A stretch of DNA of 33,675 nucleotides from Candidatus Cryptobacteroides intestinavium (lineage in GTDB: Bacteria; Bacteroidota; Bacteroidia; Bacteroidales; UBA932): NCBI GenBank assembly GCA_017694845.1, contig JADIMI010000043.1:1-33675 (forward strand), read 5' to 3'. The notes beneath the pieces were generated by a model. It saw nothing but the letters and a program-made list of their open reading frames with translations. It made no database searches and was not told the DNA's origin. Of this stretch, positions 8,070 through 16,101 are shown in pieces. Both the position numbers and the translations under genes were made by a program. Position 1 is the first letter of the stretch. Each line of letters starts with the position of its first letter.

Positions 8070-10298
8070 TTACATAGACTGGTGGAATGTCCTTGCTATC
8101 ACTTCAAGCTGGTGCTCACGGCTCAGTTTCGTGAAATTCACTGCATAACCTGAAACCCTGATTGTCAGCTGCGGATATTTCTCCGGATGTTCCATTGCAT
8201 CTTCAAGCATCTCGCGGTTCAGGACGTTCACGTTGAGGTGATGGGCACCCTTGGTGAAATACCCGTCCATCATTGTAACGAGATTCTCTACCTTGTCCTT
8301 GTCTGTCGGACCGAGAGACTTCGGTACAATAGAGAATGTGTTGCTTATTCCATCCATTGCATCGTGGTAGTCCAGTTTTGCGACTGAACTGAGGGATGCT
8401 ATGGCTCCGTGGCTGTCGCGGCCGTGCATCGGGTTCGCGCCTGGAGCGAAAGCCACTCCTTTGAGCCTTCCATCCGGCGTGGCTCCGGTCTTCTTTCCGT
8501 ACATTACGTTGGAAGTGATGGTAAGAATGGACAGAGTAGGTGTCGCGTTCTTATATATCGGGAGCTTGCACAGCTCTTCGTTGAAATATTTGACGAGACC
8601 TTTTGCAATGCTGTCCACCCTGTCGTCATCGTTTCCGAAGCAAGGATATTCCCCTTCGATGCTGAACCCATCCGTAAGACCGTCGGCATTGCGGTGCGCG
8701 GTTACTTTTGCATATCTGATCGCAGAGAGAGAATCGGCTGCAATCGACAGTCCTGCCGCACCGTAAGCAAGGTTGATCGAAGGATCGGTATCTATGAACG
8801 CCATCTGGGATCTTTCATAGTCATACTTGTCGTGCATATAGTGGATGATGTTCATAGCCTCGTTGTAGACCCTTGCCACTTCATGCAGGACCTTGCGGTA
8901 GTTCGCCAGAACTTCATCATAGTCGAGCACATCGCTTTTCAGAGGTTCGATCCCGGATACCATCAGCGTGCCTGTGTTCTCGCAGCGACCTCCGTTGATA
9001 GCAAGAAGCAGGGCCTTTGCAAGGTTCGCGCGGGCTCCGAAGAACTGTATCGCCTTGCCGATTGCCTGATATGATACGCAGCAGGCGATACCGTAGTCAT
9101 CGCAGCCGCGGACCTCTTTCATCAGGTCGTCGTTCTCGTACTGTACGGAACTTGTGTCGATCGAGACCTTTGCGCAGAAGTCCTTGAAGCCTTCCGGAAG
9201 ATCCGGGCTCCAGAGCACTGTCATATTAGGTTCCGGGGCAGGTCCGAGGTTGTACAGGGTCTGAAGGAATCTGAACGAGGTCTTCGTGACCTTGACCTTG
9301 CCGTCGCTGAACCTTCCTCCGATCGATTCGGTGATCCATGTAGGGTCTCCTGCGAAAATCTCGTTGTAGGAGTTCATCCTGAGATGCCTTATCATTCTGA
9401 GCTTCATTACGAACTGGTCGATCAGCTCCTGGGCGAATGTCTCATCTATGATTCCGTGGTCGAGATCATACTGTATGTAGATGTCGAGGAATGAAGATAC
9501 GTTTCCGAGGGACATCGCTGCTCCGTCCTGCTCCTTGACAGCGGCCAGATAAGCCATATATACCCACTGTACTGCCTCGCGTGCATTGAGTGCAGGTCTG
9601 CCGAGCTCAAGCCCGTACATCTCTCCGAGCTCCTTGATCTCTCCTAGAGCCTCTATCTGGTCTGACACCTCCTCGCGGAGCCGTATCCTTGCATCTGTCA
9701 TAGGACCTGTCAGCCTCTGCAGGTCTTCCTTCTTGGCCTCTATGAGCCTGTCCGCTCCGTAGAGGGCGAGTCTCCTGTAGTCACCGATGATACGTCCCCT
9801 TGAATAGTTGTCCGGGAGTCCTGTAAGGAAGCCGAGTGAGCGGAAACGTCTTATCTCCTCTGTATATACATCGAACACACCGTCATTATGTGTCTTGCGG
9901 TAGTGCGTGAAAATCTTCTTCACTTCCGGGTCGAGCTCGACACCGTTCTCTTTGCAGGCCTTTTCGACAACATGCCAGCCTCCGAACGGCTTTATGGCTC
10001 TTTTCAGCAGCTCATCGGTCTGGAGACCGACGATGAGTTCGTTGTCCCTGTCAATATAGCCTGCCGCGTGGGAAGTTATAGTCGAGATTGTCTTCGGGTC
10101 TATAGCGCGTATTCCTCCGTTGTCCCTTTCTTCAGCCAGAGCTTCAGTGCAGATTGCCCAGAGCTTCTTTGTGCGGTCGGTCGGGCCCTGAAGGAAAGAT
10201 GCGTCCCCTTCATAAGGAGTGATGTTGTTGTAAACGAAATCTGATACATCAATTTTGCCGGACCAGGCACCGTCTTTGAATTTTCCGTCAATACTCAT
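8070..10298 (-). CDS. pflB: Formate C-acetyltransferase (pyruvate formate-lyase)
   Basis: Glycyl-radical enzyme converting pyruvate and CoA to acetyl-CoA and formate in anaerobic fermentation. Its 742 residues are close to the usual length of about 760. The active-site cysteine pair is C406/C407 in GIACCVS, and the C-terminal radical site is G717 in [10 protein letters not shown]. Both sites are needed for the pyruvate reaction and distinguish it from glycerol dehydratase or choline lyase relatives, which lack the Cys-Cys pair. ATG 10298 follows a well-formed Bacteroidota promoter at 10327-10358 with a leader of about 20 bases. The activating enzyme gene follows after one base. No formate dehydrogenase or FocA-type formate channel is visible nearby. 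Confidence 0.96.
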   Translation of the reverse strand: MSIDGKFKDGAWSGKIDVSDFVYNNITPYEGDASFLQGPTDRTKKLWAICTEALAEERDNGGIRAIDPKTISTITSHAAGYIDRDNELIVGLQTDELLKRAIKPFGGWHVVEKACKENGVELDPEVKKIFTHYRKTHNDGVFDVYTEEIRRFRSLGFLTGLPDNYSRGRIIGDYRRLALYGADRLIEAKKEDLQRLTGPMTDARIRLREEVSDQIEALGEIKELGEMYGLELGRPALNAREAVQWVYMAYLAAVKEQDGAAMSLGNVSSFLDIYIQYDLDHGIIDETFAQELIDQFVMKLRMIRHLRMNSYNEIFAGDPTWITESIGGRFSDGKVKVTKTSFRFLQTLYNLGPAPEPNMTVLWSPDLPEGFKDFCAKVSIDTSSVQYENDDLMKEVRGCDDYGIACCVSYQAIGKAIQFFGARANLAKALLLAINGGRCENTGTLMVSGIEPLKSDVLDYDEVLANYRKVLHEVARVYNEAMNIIHYMHDKYDYERSQMAFIDTDPSINLAYGAAGLSIAADSLSAIRYAKVTAHRNADGLTDGFSIEGEYPCFGNDDDRVDSIAKGLVKYFNEELCKLPIYKNATPTLSILTITSNVMYGKKTGATPDGRLKGVAFAPGANPMHGRDSHGAIASLSSVAKLDYHDAMDGISNTFSIVPKSLGPTDKDKVENLVTMMDGYFTKGAHHLNVNVLNREMLEDAMEHPEKYPQLTIRVSGYAVNFTKLSREHQLEVIARTFHQSM

Positions 10299-10326
10299 AT
10301 TTTTTCTGCCTTTAGTTTTGAGCGCG

Positions 10327-10358
10327 CAAAGATATGTCTATATTTTGAAAAATTCAAA
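10327..10358 (-). promoter_or_regulatory. Bacteroidota promoter (-33/-7) for pflB-pflA
   Basis: On the minus strand TTTG (10358-10355) is followed after 20 bases by TATCTTTG (10334-10327), matching TTTG-N19-21-TAnnTTTG. Transcription would start near 10320, leaving a short leader before the pflB ATG at 10298. Confidence 0.7.
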
Positions 10359-10389
10359 TCTGCTGAAGATATTTGTCAGCTCTGTTGTA

Positions 10390-10409
10390 AAATGCCTGGC
10401 CGGCGGCCA
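10390..10409 (-). terminator. Possible weak hairpin after the ssb gene
   Basis: Read on the minus strand, TGGCC-GCC-GGCCA is a 5-base-pair GC stem followed by GGCATTTTAC, shortly after the ssb stop. The T-run is only four bases, so this is at best a weak intrinsic terminator separating ssb from the pflB promoter. Confidence 0.3.
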
Positions 10410-10420
10410 TATGTAAGCGT

Positions 10421-10744
10421 CTATTCCCCGGCCTTGGAGATCTTTGATGCAATCACCTCGAATGATGTCTTCTCGATTCCGTCTGCGGCGGTATATTTCG
10501 AGCTGCGCAGCCGTCCGCATACATACAGCGGGCAGCCTTTCTCGATGATGCCCAGATCCGGTATCGCCTTGCTTTCCCAGGCTACGACATTATGCCAGGT
10601 CGTCTCGACCGCTCCGTTTCCATCCTTTGTCTGGTAAAGGTAGTTGGTGGCCAGGGAGAACCTTGCCATCTTTCCGGTGCCGGCTTCCGAAATCCTTACA
10701 TTGCCGACATTTCCCCTCAATTCGATTCTGTTCAGCTGTTCCAT
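10421..10744 (-). CDS. ssb: Short single-stranded DNA-binding protein (SSB-like OB fold)
   Basis: Predicted ssDNA-binding OB-fold protein of 107 residues. It starts with the family pattern MEQLNRIELRGNVGNV and continues with ARFSLATNYLYQ, TTWHNVVAW and CGRLRSSKYTAADG, covering the core OB fold. It ends almost immediately after the fold (VIASKISKAGE). It therefore lacks the flexible linker and acidic tail ending in DDDIPF-like residues that housekeeping SSB uses to recruit repair and replication partners. It is probably a secondary or specialised SSB, and a full-length SSB would be expected elsewhere in the genome. It precedes pflB on the same strand but is separated by 122 bases containing the pflB promoter. 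The gene symbol denotes family only. Confidence 0.82.
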   Translation of the reverse strand: MEQLNRIELRGNVGNVRISEAGTGKMARFSLATNYLYQTKDGNGAVETTWHNVVAWESKAIPDLGIIEKGCPLYVCGRLRSSKYTAADGIEKTSFEVIASKISKAGE

Positions 10745-11078
10745 AGAAAGTCTGTTTTAAATGGTTGTACTTTACCGCTTCATAGTGCGCACCGCGGACA
10801 GCACAAAGTAATGGTAAAAATACCGGATCGCATATAGCCGGACGGCTATGCAGAGTGCTGTTTTTCTGTTTTATGTATTTCTTTTTCCGTTTATGATGGA
10901 AATCGCGTTTTTTTAATGTGTCTTATGAGCAGACAGTCTGGATTGGAAGGATGTTAAAATAAATATTGTAATCCGGAGGATGTGAAGAAACAGAAAAACT
11001 TGTCTCCTGAAAAAGAAAAATCCAGCCGCGGCGGTTGTTTTTCCGGAGGATGCGGCTCATATTTGAAGAAAAAGACCT
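10745..11078. other. 334-base intergenic region between divergent ssb and zinc-ribbon genes
   Basis: No convincing gene is seen. It holds a dyad at 10834-10849 and an AT-rich T-tract area around 10859-10920. A minus-strand TTACTTTG at 10811-10804 is one mismatch from the -7 consensus and could serve ssb. CATATTTG at 11058-11065 is one mismatch from the consensus and could serve the plus-strand gene at 11079. All of these promoter calls are weak. Confidence 0.5.
10834..10849. promoter_or_regulatory. Short perfect dyad upstream of ssb
   Basis: ATAGCCG and CGGCTAT are perfect inverted repeats with a 2-base centre, and the symmetry extends outward to GCAT/ATGC with a 2-base bulge. A T-rich tract follows on the plus strand (10859-10871), but no plus-strand gene ends here, so an operator or leader hairpin for ssb is more likely than a terminator. 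Confidence 0.3.
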
Positions 11079-11531
11079 ATGGAATACGATTCGGGGACAA
11101 AGAGAGGCAGATGTCTCGAGTGCGGAGACAGGATCAGGTATGGGAGAAATGACAAGAAGTTCTGCTGCGAGACCTGCAAGAACAGATACAATAACCGCAG
11201 GGCGCGCAGCAGCCGGGGTGTCAAGGTCAGGGTCCTGTCGGCGCTGGAGAAGAACTACGGCATACTGGACAGGGTGCTGAAGCAGGGCGTCGTCTCGATC
11301 AGCGCCGCCGAACTGCGCCAGCAAGGATTCAATTTCGATTATGTGACATCTTATCACAAGGTAAGACGACACGATGAATTCAGCTGCTTCGACATATCCT
11401 TCACCGTGGTGGCGGATATGGTCATTTCGATAAACAGACCCGGGTTCTCGGTCAGATGGGGGAAATCTCGGAATGTTTCATTAAATTTGCAGAATGTTTC
11501 AGGCAATGATAAACTGATGAATAATGAATAG
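11079..11531 (+). CDS. Small zinc-ribbon protein of unknown function
   Basis: Hypothetical protein of 150 residues. The N-terminus carries a zinc-finger pattern C12-x2-C15-x13-C29-x3-C33 (CLECG, then KFCCETCKNRYNNRR). This resembles the short treble-clef/zinc-ribbon N-termini of small Bacteroidota proteins with a KFC..TCRN-type motif. The remainder has a basic helix (KVRVLSALEKNYGILDRVL) and a compact beta-rich tail with no motif I recognise. The C-terminal 30 residues look low in conservation signals. Its stop overlaps the start of the M3 peptidase gene by 8 bases, so the two may be translationally coupled. A nucleic-acid-binding role is a guess based on the zinc motif and basic residues. 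Confidence 0.7.
   Translation: MEYDSGTKRGRCLECGDRIRYGRNDKKFCCETCKNRYNNRRARSSRGVKVRVLSALEKNYGILDRVLKQGVVSISAAELRQQGFNFDYVTSYHKVRRHDEFSCFDISFTVVADMVISINRPGFSVRWGKSRNVSLNLQNVSGNDKLMNNE
11482..11489 (+). promoter_or_regulatory. Possible -7 element for the M3 peptidase gene
   Basis: TAAATTTG matches TAnnTTTG and lies 34 bases upstream of ATG 11524, inside the end of the zinc-ribbon gene. No TTTG -33 box is seen at the right distance. Confidence 0.3.
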
Positions 11532-13635
11532 ACCAGCAGCGACGGCCTGTGCATTACTGGCCATTTTGACAGCATCTTGTAATACAATGGAAAACCCACT
11601 TTTGACAGAATCCGGGCTGCCGTATGGCGCCCCGCAGTTTGACAGGATAAGGAACGAACATTATCTCCCGGCTTTTGAAGAGGGGATAAGGCAGGCGAAG
11701 GCAGAGATAGATGCCATAGTCTCAAATCCGGATGAACCGTCCTTTGAAAACACCATAGAGGCTCTGGAATACAGCGGAAGGACCCTTTCCCGTGTCTCCG
11801 GAATATTCTATAATATCAATGAGGCGGATACGGATGATGAAATGCAGTCCATCGCCGAGCAGGTGTCGCCGATGATGACGGAATATTCGATGTATGTGTC
11901 ATTGAACAGCGGACTGTTCGACAGGGTGAAGTCTGTGTATGACCGGAGGGAGTCTCTGTCTCTCGAGAATGACCAGAGAAGGCTCCTTGAAGAGACCTAC
12001 AGGTCTTTCACGCGTAACGGTGCCGGTCTCTCGCCGGAAGACAAGGAGCTTTTCAGCAGATATTCCGAGGAGCTGTCCCTCCTTTCCCTGCAGTTCCAGA
12101 AGAACAGTCTCGCTTCGGCCAACGCCTTCTATATAAATGTGACTGATGTGAACGATCTGGCAGGGCTTCCTCAGTATGTCAAGGATATGGGGAAGGATTA
12201 TGCAGAAGAGAAGGGTCTTGATGGCTGGGTCTTCACCCTCGACTATCCATGCTATGCCCCGTTTATGAAATTCTGTGTCAGCCGAGACCTGCGCAGACAG
12301 ATGTATATGGGCAACGCGATGAAGTCTGTCGGAGGGGAATTCGACAATACGGGGATAGTCATGAAGATCGTCGACCTGAGGATGAAGATGGCCTCTCTGC
12401 TGGGATACGGGACATATTCGGATTATGCCCTGGAGGAGAAGATGGCGAAGACAACGGATACCGTGGAGAAGTTTCTGGACAATCTGCTGGAGCCATCCCT
12501 CCCGTATGCCAGGAAGGAGGTCAATGAGGTGTACAGATATGCTGCAGCTCACGGTTTTACGGATGACAGTCTGATGCCGTGGGATTTCAGTTTCTGGGCC
12601 GAACGGTACAAGGAGGCGGAATTCGCTTTCAACGAGGAACAGCTCAAGCCATATTTCAGGCTGGAGAACTGCATCGATGCCGTATTCGGGCTGGCAGGAA
12701 GACTGTATGGCATCACTTTCGAGGAGCGTCCGGATATCCCTGGCTACCATAAGGATGTCAAGGTATATGATGTGAAGGATGAGAACGGAGAGCATCTTGC
12801 CCTGTTCTATACAGACTTCTTCCCTCGTGAGAGCAAGCGCAGCGGTGCGTGGATGACCGAGTTCAGGGGACAGAGCATATATGAGGGTGAGGAGTACAGG
12901 CCGTTTATCAGTATAGTGACCAATTTCACCAGACCATCCGGATCCGCCCCGTCCCTGATAACCCATGATGAACTTACGACTTTCCTGCACGAGTTCGGCC
13001 ACGCCCTCCACGGAATGCTCGCGAAAGGAAGGTATCCGTCAATGACAGGGACCAATGTCGCACGCGATTTCGTTGAGCTGCCTTCCCAGATAATGGAGAA
13101 CTGGGCTTACGAACCTGAATATCTCGATTCCTTCGCAAAGGATTACCGGACAGGGGAAGTCATACCGGATCGGCTGATTGACAAGATTGTGGCGGCCAAG
13201 AACTATCTTTCCGGGTATTACCAGGTGAGACAGCTTCAGTTCGGAATCCTCGATATGGCCTGGCATACGCTCAGGAAGCTTCCGGAGGAGGGGACTGTCG
13301 AGTTCGAGAAGGCTGCCATCAGCAGATGCTCCCTGCTGCCGGAAGTGCCGGGAACAGCGATCTCTCCGACGTTCGGCCACATCTTTTCGGGAGGATATTC
13401 CGCAGGATACTATTCATATAAGTGGGCGGAGGTTCTGGAGGCTGATGCTTTCTCCCTTTTCAAGGAGAAAGGCATATTCAACAGGGAAGTCTCGGCCTCG
13501 TTCCGTCATAATATCCTTGAGAAAGGGGACAGCGAGGATCCTTCTGTCCTTTACAGGAATTTCCGCGGACACGACCCTCAGCCTCAGGCTCTGCTCGACA
13601 AGCTCGGGCTGACAGTGCAGCCGTCCGCAGACTGA
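11524..13635 (+). CDS. dcp: M3-family metallopeptidase lipoprotein (peptidyl-dipeptidase Dcp/oligopeptidase A type)
   Basis: Zinc metallopeptidase of 703 residues that cleaves oligopeptides. The N-terminus (MNRPAATACALLAILTASC) looks like a lipoprotein signal, although the lipobox is imperfect (T-A-S-C), so the enzyme is probably periplasmic or membrane-anchored. The M3 signature HEFGH lies at H489-E490-H493, and the third zinc ligand is E518 in VELPSQIMENW. The N-terminal NPLLTESGLPYGAPQFDRI and the segment around SYYSYKWAEVLEAD near the C-terminus match the Dcp group. This makes peptidyl-dipeptidase the best guess over oligopeptidase A. It overlaps the upstream zinc-ribbon gene by 8 bases and converges on lptG with only four bases between the stops. 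Confidence 0.9.
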   Translation: MNRPAATACALLAILTASCNTMENPLLTESGLPYGAPQFDRIRNEHYLPAFEEGIRQAKAEIDAIVSNPDEPSFENTIEALEYSGRTLSRVSGIFYNINEADTDDEMQSIAEQVSPMMTEYSMYVSLNSGLFDRVKSVYDRRESLSLENDQRRLLEETYRSFTRNGAGLSPEDKELFSRYSEELSLLSLQFQKNSLASANAFYINVTDVNDLAGLPQYVKDMGKDYAEEKGLDGWVFTLDYPCYAPFMKFCVSRDLRRQMYMGNAMKSVGGEFDNTGIVMKIVDLRMKMASLLGYGTYSDYALEEKMAKTTDTVEKFLDNLLEPSLPYARKEVNEVYRYAAAHGFTDDSLMPWDFSFWAERYKEAEFAFNEEQLKPYFRLENCIDAVFGLAGRLYGITFEERPDIPGYHKDVKVYDVKDENGEHLALFYTDFFPRESKRSGAWMTEFRGQSIYEGEEYRPFISIVTNFTRPSGSAPSLITHDELTTFLHEFGHALHGMLAKGRYPSMTGTNVARDFVELPSQIMENWAYEPEYLDSFAKDYRTGEVIPDRLIDKIVAAKNYLSGYYQVRQLQFGILDMAWHTLRKLPEEGTVEFEKAAISRCSLLPEVPGTAISPTFGHIFSGGYSAGYYSYKWAEVLEADAFSLFKEKGIFNREVSASFRHNILEKGDSEDPSVLYRNFRGHDPQPQALLDKLGLTVQPSAD

Positions 13636-13639
13636 TCCG

Positions 13640-14743
13640 TCATTTAGGCGCTATCTTATAGAGGAAGCCTGCAATGAATGCGTAGACGATATTCGGGAAC
13701 CACATTGCAAGCCCTGGCGGCATTGCGCCTGTATGGACGAACATCTGGCTGAAGCGCAGGAAAAGGATGTAGGTGAATGCCAGCGCTATGCCGATCGCTA
13801 TATTCCAGCCGATGCCCCCTCTTCTCTTTTTCGAGGAAAGGGCGACTCCCATAATCGTGAGGATGAATGCCGAGAACGGCATTGCAAATCTTGTATGCTT
13901 TTCTATCTGTGCGAGTTTCACATTGGCGTCACCTCTCATCTTCTGGGTGTCGATGAGCTCGTTCAACCGTCTGTACGACAGGGTCTCTACAGTGTGTTTC
14001 CTCATATAGAAGTCGCTGACACTCAAGTTGATGACTGTGTCGAGCTCCTTGCCGCTCCTGATATGGTCGTTGAGGTCATCCCTGTAGTCGCGGATGAAAT
14101 ATTTCTTGAGTCTCCATCCGCTGAATGTGCTGTCCCATACGGCTGTCTCGGCGGAGATCTTCGACACGAGCTTGTTATCCTCTATCTTTTCCAGGGTGAA
14201 GCGGTATGCAGTGTTGTTCCAGGTGCTGAAGGACTCCACAAAAACGAATTCTCCGGGAGAAATCTGGTAGTGTACATTCCTGCCGGTAATCACATTGCCG
14301 TGCCCCCTTATGTACTTGGCTTCGAACTCTCCTCTCTGAGCGTTGGCGTTAGGTATTATGAACAGGTTGAGGCACAATGAGAACATGGCGATGAGTGCAG
14401 CCGAGACTATATACGGTACCATCATCCGGTGGAAGCTGATGCCACATGACAGGATTGCCACTATCTCGGAGTTCGCCGCCATCTTGGAGGTGAAGAAGAT
14501 AACCGTAATGAATACGAACAGCGGGCTGAACATATTCATAAAATACGGAATGAAATTGACATAGTAGTCGAAGATGATCTCCCTGAGCGGTGCCTCGTTG
14601 CTCACGAAGTCATCTATCTTCTCGCTGATGTCGAAAATGATCACTATGCCGATGATAAGCAGCAGCGCTATGAAGAAGGTCATTATGAACTTCTTCATTA
14701 TGTAGAGATCCAGAATTCTCGGTTTGAGGTCAATTTTTCTCAT
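13640..14743 (-). CDS. lptG: LptF/LptG-family LPS export permease (LptG-like)
   Basis: Inner-membrane permease subunit of the Lpt machine that extracts lipopolysaccharide and passes it to the periplasmic bridge. At 367 residues it has the classic YjgP/YjgQ layout. A first helix follows ILDLYIMKKFIMTFF, two helices lie within about 55-125, a periplasmic beta-jellyroll-like domain spans about 135-260, and three C-terminal helices begin around AMPFSAFILTIMGVALSSKKRRGG. The ILDxYI N-terminus and the SxxKRRGG loop are typical of LptG. It is 30 bases downstream of tgt on the same strand. A second member, fused to Fmt, occurs at 20711-23161 and is the likely LptF partner. Confidence 0.88.
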   Translation of the reverse strand: MRKIDLKPRILDLYIMKKFIMTFFIALLLIIGIVIIFDISEKIDDFVSNEAPLREIIFDYYVNFIPYFMNMFSPLFVFITVIFFTSKMAANSEIVAILSCGISFHRMMVPYIVSAALIAMFSLCLNLFIIPNANAQRGEFEAKYIRGHGNVITGRNVHYQISPGEFVFVESFSTWNNTAYRFTLEKIEDNKLVSKISAETAVWDSTFSGWRLKKYFIRDYRDDLNDHIRSGKELDTVINLSVSDFYMRKHTVETLSYRRLNELIDTQKMRGDANVKLAQIEKHTRFAMPFSAFILTIMGVALSSKKRRGGIGWNIAIGIALAFTYILFLRFSQMFVHTGAMPPGLAMWFPNIVYAFIAGFLYKIAPK

Positions 14744-14773
14744 TTTCCTTCAATCGTTTTCCCGGAGATGGGG

Positions 14774-15910
14774 TTACAGCCGTGTCATTACGCGTTTAAC
14801 CACATCATCTTTCCATTTCCGGAAGTCGCCTTCCTGTATATGCCGGCGGGCCTGCCTGACAAGTTCCAGATAGAAGGCAAGGTTGTGCTCGCTCGCTATC
14901 TGCCCCGCGAACATCTCCCCGGATACGAACAGATGCCTGAGGTAGGCTCTGGAGTAGGTGTGATCCACAAAGGATGTTCCGTCAGGGTCGAGAGGTGAGA
15001 AGTCATCCGCCCATTTGCGGTTGCGCATGTTCATTATACCGTTCCAGGTGAATATCATCCCGTTGCGGCCGTTGCGCGTAGGCATTACACAGTCAAACAT
15101 ATCCACTCCTCTCGAGATGGCTTCCAGTATGTTCGCCGGAGTGCCGACCCCCATAAGGTATCTCGGCCTGTCCTGCGGCAGCATCGGGCATACCACTTCC
15201 AGCATCTCGTACATTTTTTCGGTAGGTTCTCCTACCGCGAGTCCACCGATGGCGTATCCTTCCCTGTCGAACTTTGCCGCGTGTTCGACGGCGGCGCGCC
15301 GCAGGTCGGGATATACGCAGCCCTGGATGATGGGGAAGAGTGCCTGGGAGTAGCCGTATAGAGGTTTAGTCTCATCGAAATGCCGGATGCACCGTTCCAG
15401 CCAGGCCTGTGTCCTTGTGAGGGACTCTCTTGCATATCTGTAGTCTGCATCTCCGGGAGTGCATTCGTCCAGAGCCATGATAATGTCTGCCCCTATCGCC
15501 CTCTGGGTGTCCATATTGTTCTCCGGAGTGAAGGTATGCCTTGAACCGTCGATATGCGAGGAGAATGTCACTCCGCTTCCATCCTTGGCGAATTTTCTTA
15601 TAGGGGCGAGGGAGAATACCTGGAACCCTCCGCTGTCTGTGAGAATCGGCCTGTCCCAAGAAATGAATCTGTGCAGACCTCCGACATTTCTGAATGTGTC
15701 GAGTCCGGGGCGAAGATACAGATGGTATGTGTTGCCGAGGATTATCTCGGCCCCTATGTCTTCTTTCAGATCCCTGTGGTATACGCCCTTGACAGACCCG
15801 ACAGTCCCGACGGGCATGAATATGGGGGTATGTATGTCGCCGTGGTCAGTCGTGATTACTCCGCATCTCGCATCGGACTGAGTGTCGGCCGCTGTCTTTA
15901 CAAACTTCAT
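14774..15910 (-). CDS. tgt: Queuine tRNA-ribosyltransferase (tRNA-guanine transglycosylase)
   Basis: Exchanges guanine-34 of GUN-anticodon tRNAs for preQ1 in the queuosine pathway. The 378-residue TIM barrel has the general acid/base D92 in LTDSGGFQVFSL, the substrate-pocket segment GGLAVGEPTEKM, and the nucleophile D273 in DCVMPTRNGR. The usual zinc site is CxCxxC plus a downstream His. Here the corresponding stretch reads SPLDPDGTSFVDHTYSRAYL and contains no cysteine, while the His (H342 in SEHNLAFYL) remains. I recall similar cysteine-poor versions in Bacteroidota Tgt, but cannot verify it here. Both catalytic aspartates are intact, so activity is still expected. The gene has its own -7 element at 15961-15968 and is followed by lptG. 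Confidence 0.92.
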   Translation of the reverse strand: MKFVKTAADTQSDARCGVITTDHGDIHTPIFMPVGTVGSVKGVYHRDLKEDIGAEIILGNTYHLYLRPGLDTFRNVGGLHRFISWDRPILTDSGGFQVFSLAPIRKFAKDGSGVTFSSHIDGSRHTFTPENNMDTQRAIGADIIMALDECTPGDADYRYARESLTRTQAWLERCIRHFDETKPLYGYSQALFPIIQGCVYPDLRRAAVEHAAKFDREGYAIGGLAVGEPTEKMYEMLEVVCPMLPQDRPRYLMGVGTPANILEAISRGVDMFDCVMPTRNGRNGMIFTWNGIMNMRNRKWADDFSPLDPDGTSFVDHTYSRAYLRHLFVSGEMFAGQIASEHNLAFYLELVRQARRHIQEGDFRKWKDDVVKRVMTRL

Positions 15911-15960
15911 CTCTATGGTTCTATGGCTGCTGTGCAGCCTGCTACGGTGAATTCAAACTT

Positions 15961-15968
15961 CAAAGATA
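15961..15968 (-). promoter_or_regulatory. Bacteroidota -7 element for tgt-lptG
   Basis: The minus strand reads TATCTTTG, a perfect TAnnTTTG match 50 bases upstream of the tgt ATG at 15910. No clear -33 box is seen. Confidence 0.5.
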
Positions 15969-16013
15969 ATAAGATTATCCTGATAAAACCCGGACAACTT
16001 CTTAAATTCTTAT

Positions 16014-16021
16014 TATATTTG
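16014..16021 (+). promoter_or_regulatory. Bacteroidota -7 element for the nucleoside transporter
   Basis: TATATTTG matches TAnnTTTG 80 bases upstream of ATG 16102. No strong -33 TTTG lies at the expected spacing. With the tgt element it forms a divergent promoter region. Confidence 0.45.
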
Positions 16022-16101
16022 CTCTGCGCCCGGTTTCCGGGTGGGACTGTCGGTCGGTATGAGGCCGATAGAAGCACATAATTTCAACAATAAGGACTAA
16101 T

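Noticed and set aside
11899..13011. A 370-codon minus-strand frame opposite the M3 peptidase
   Set aside because: Antisense shadow; the plus strand encodes an intact metallopeptidase with its HEFGH motif.
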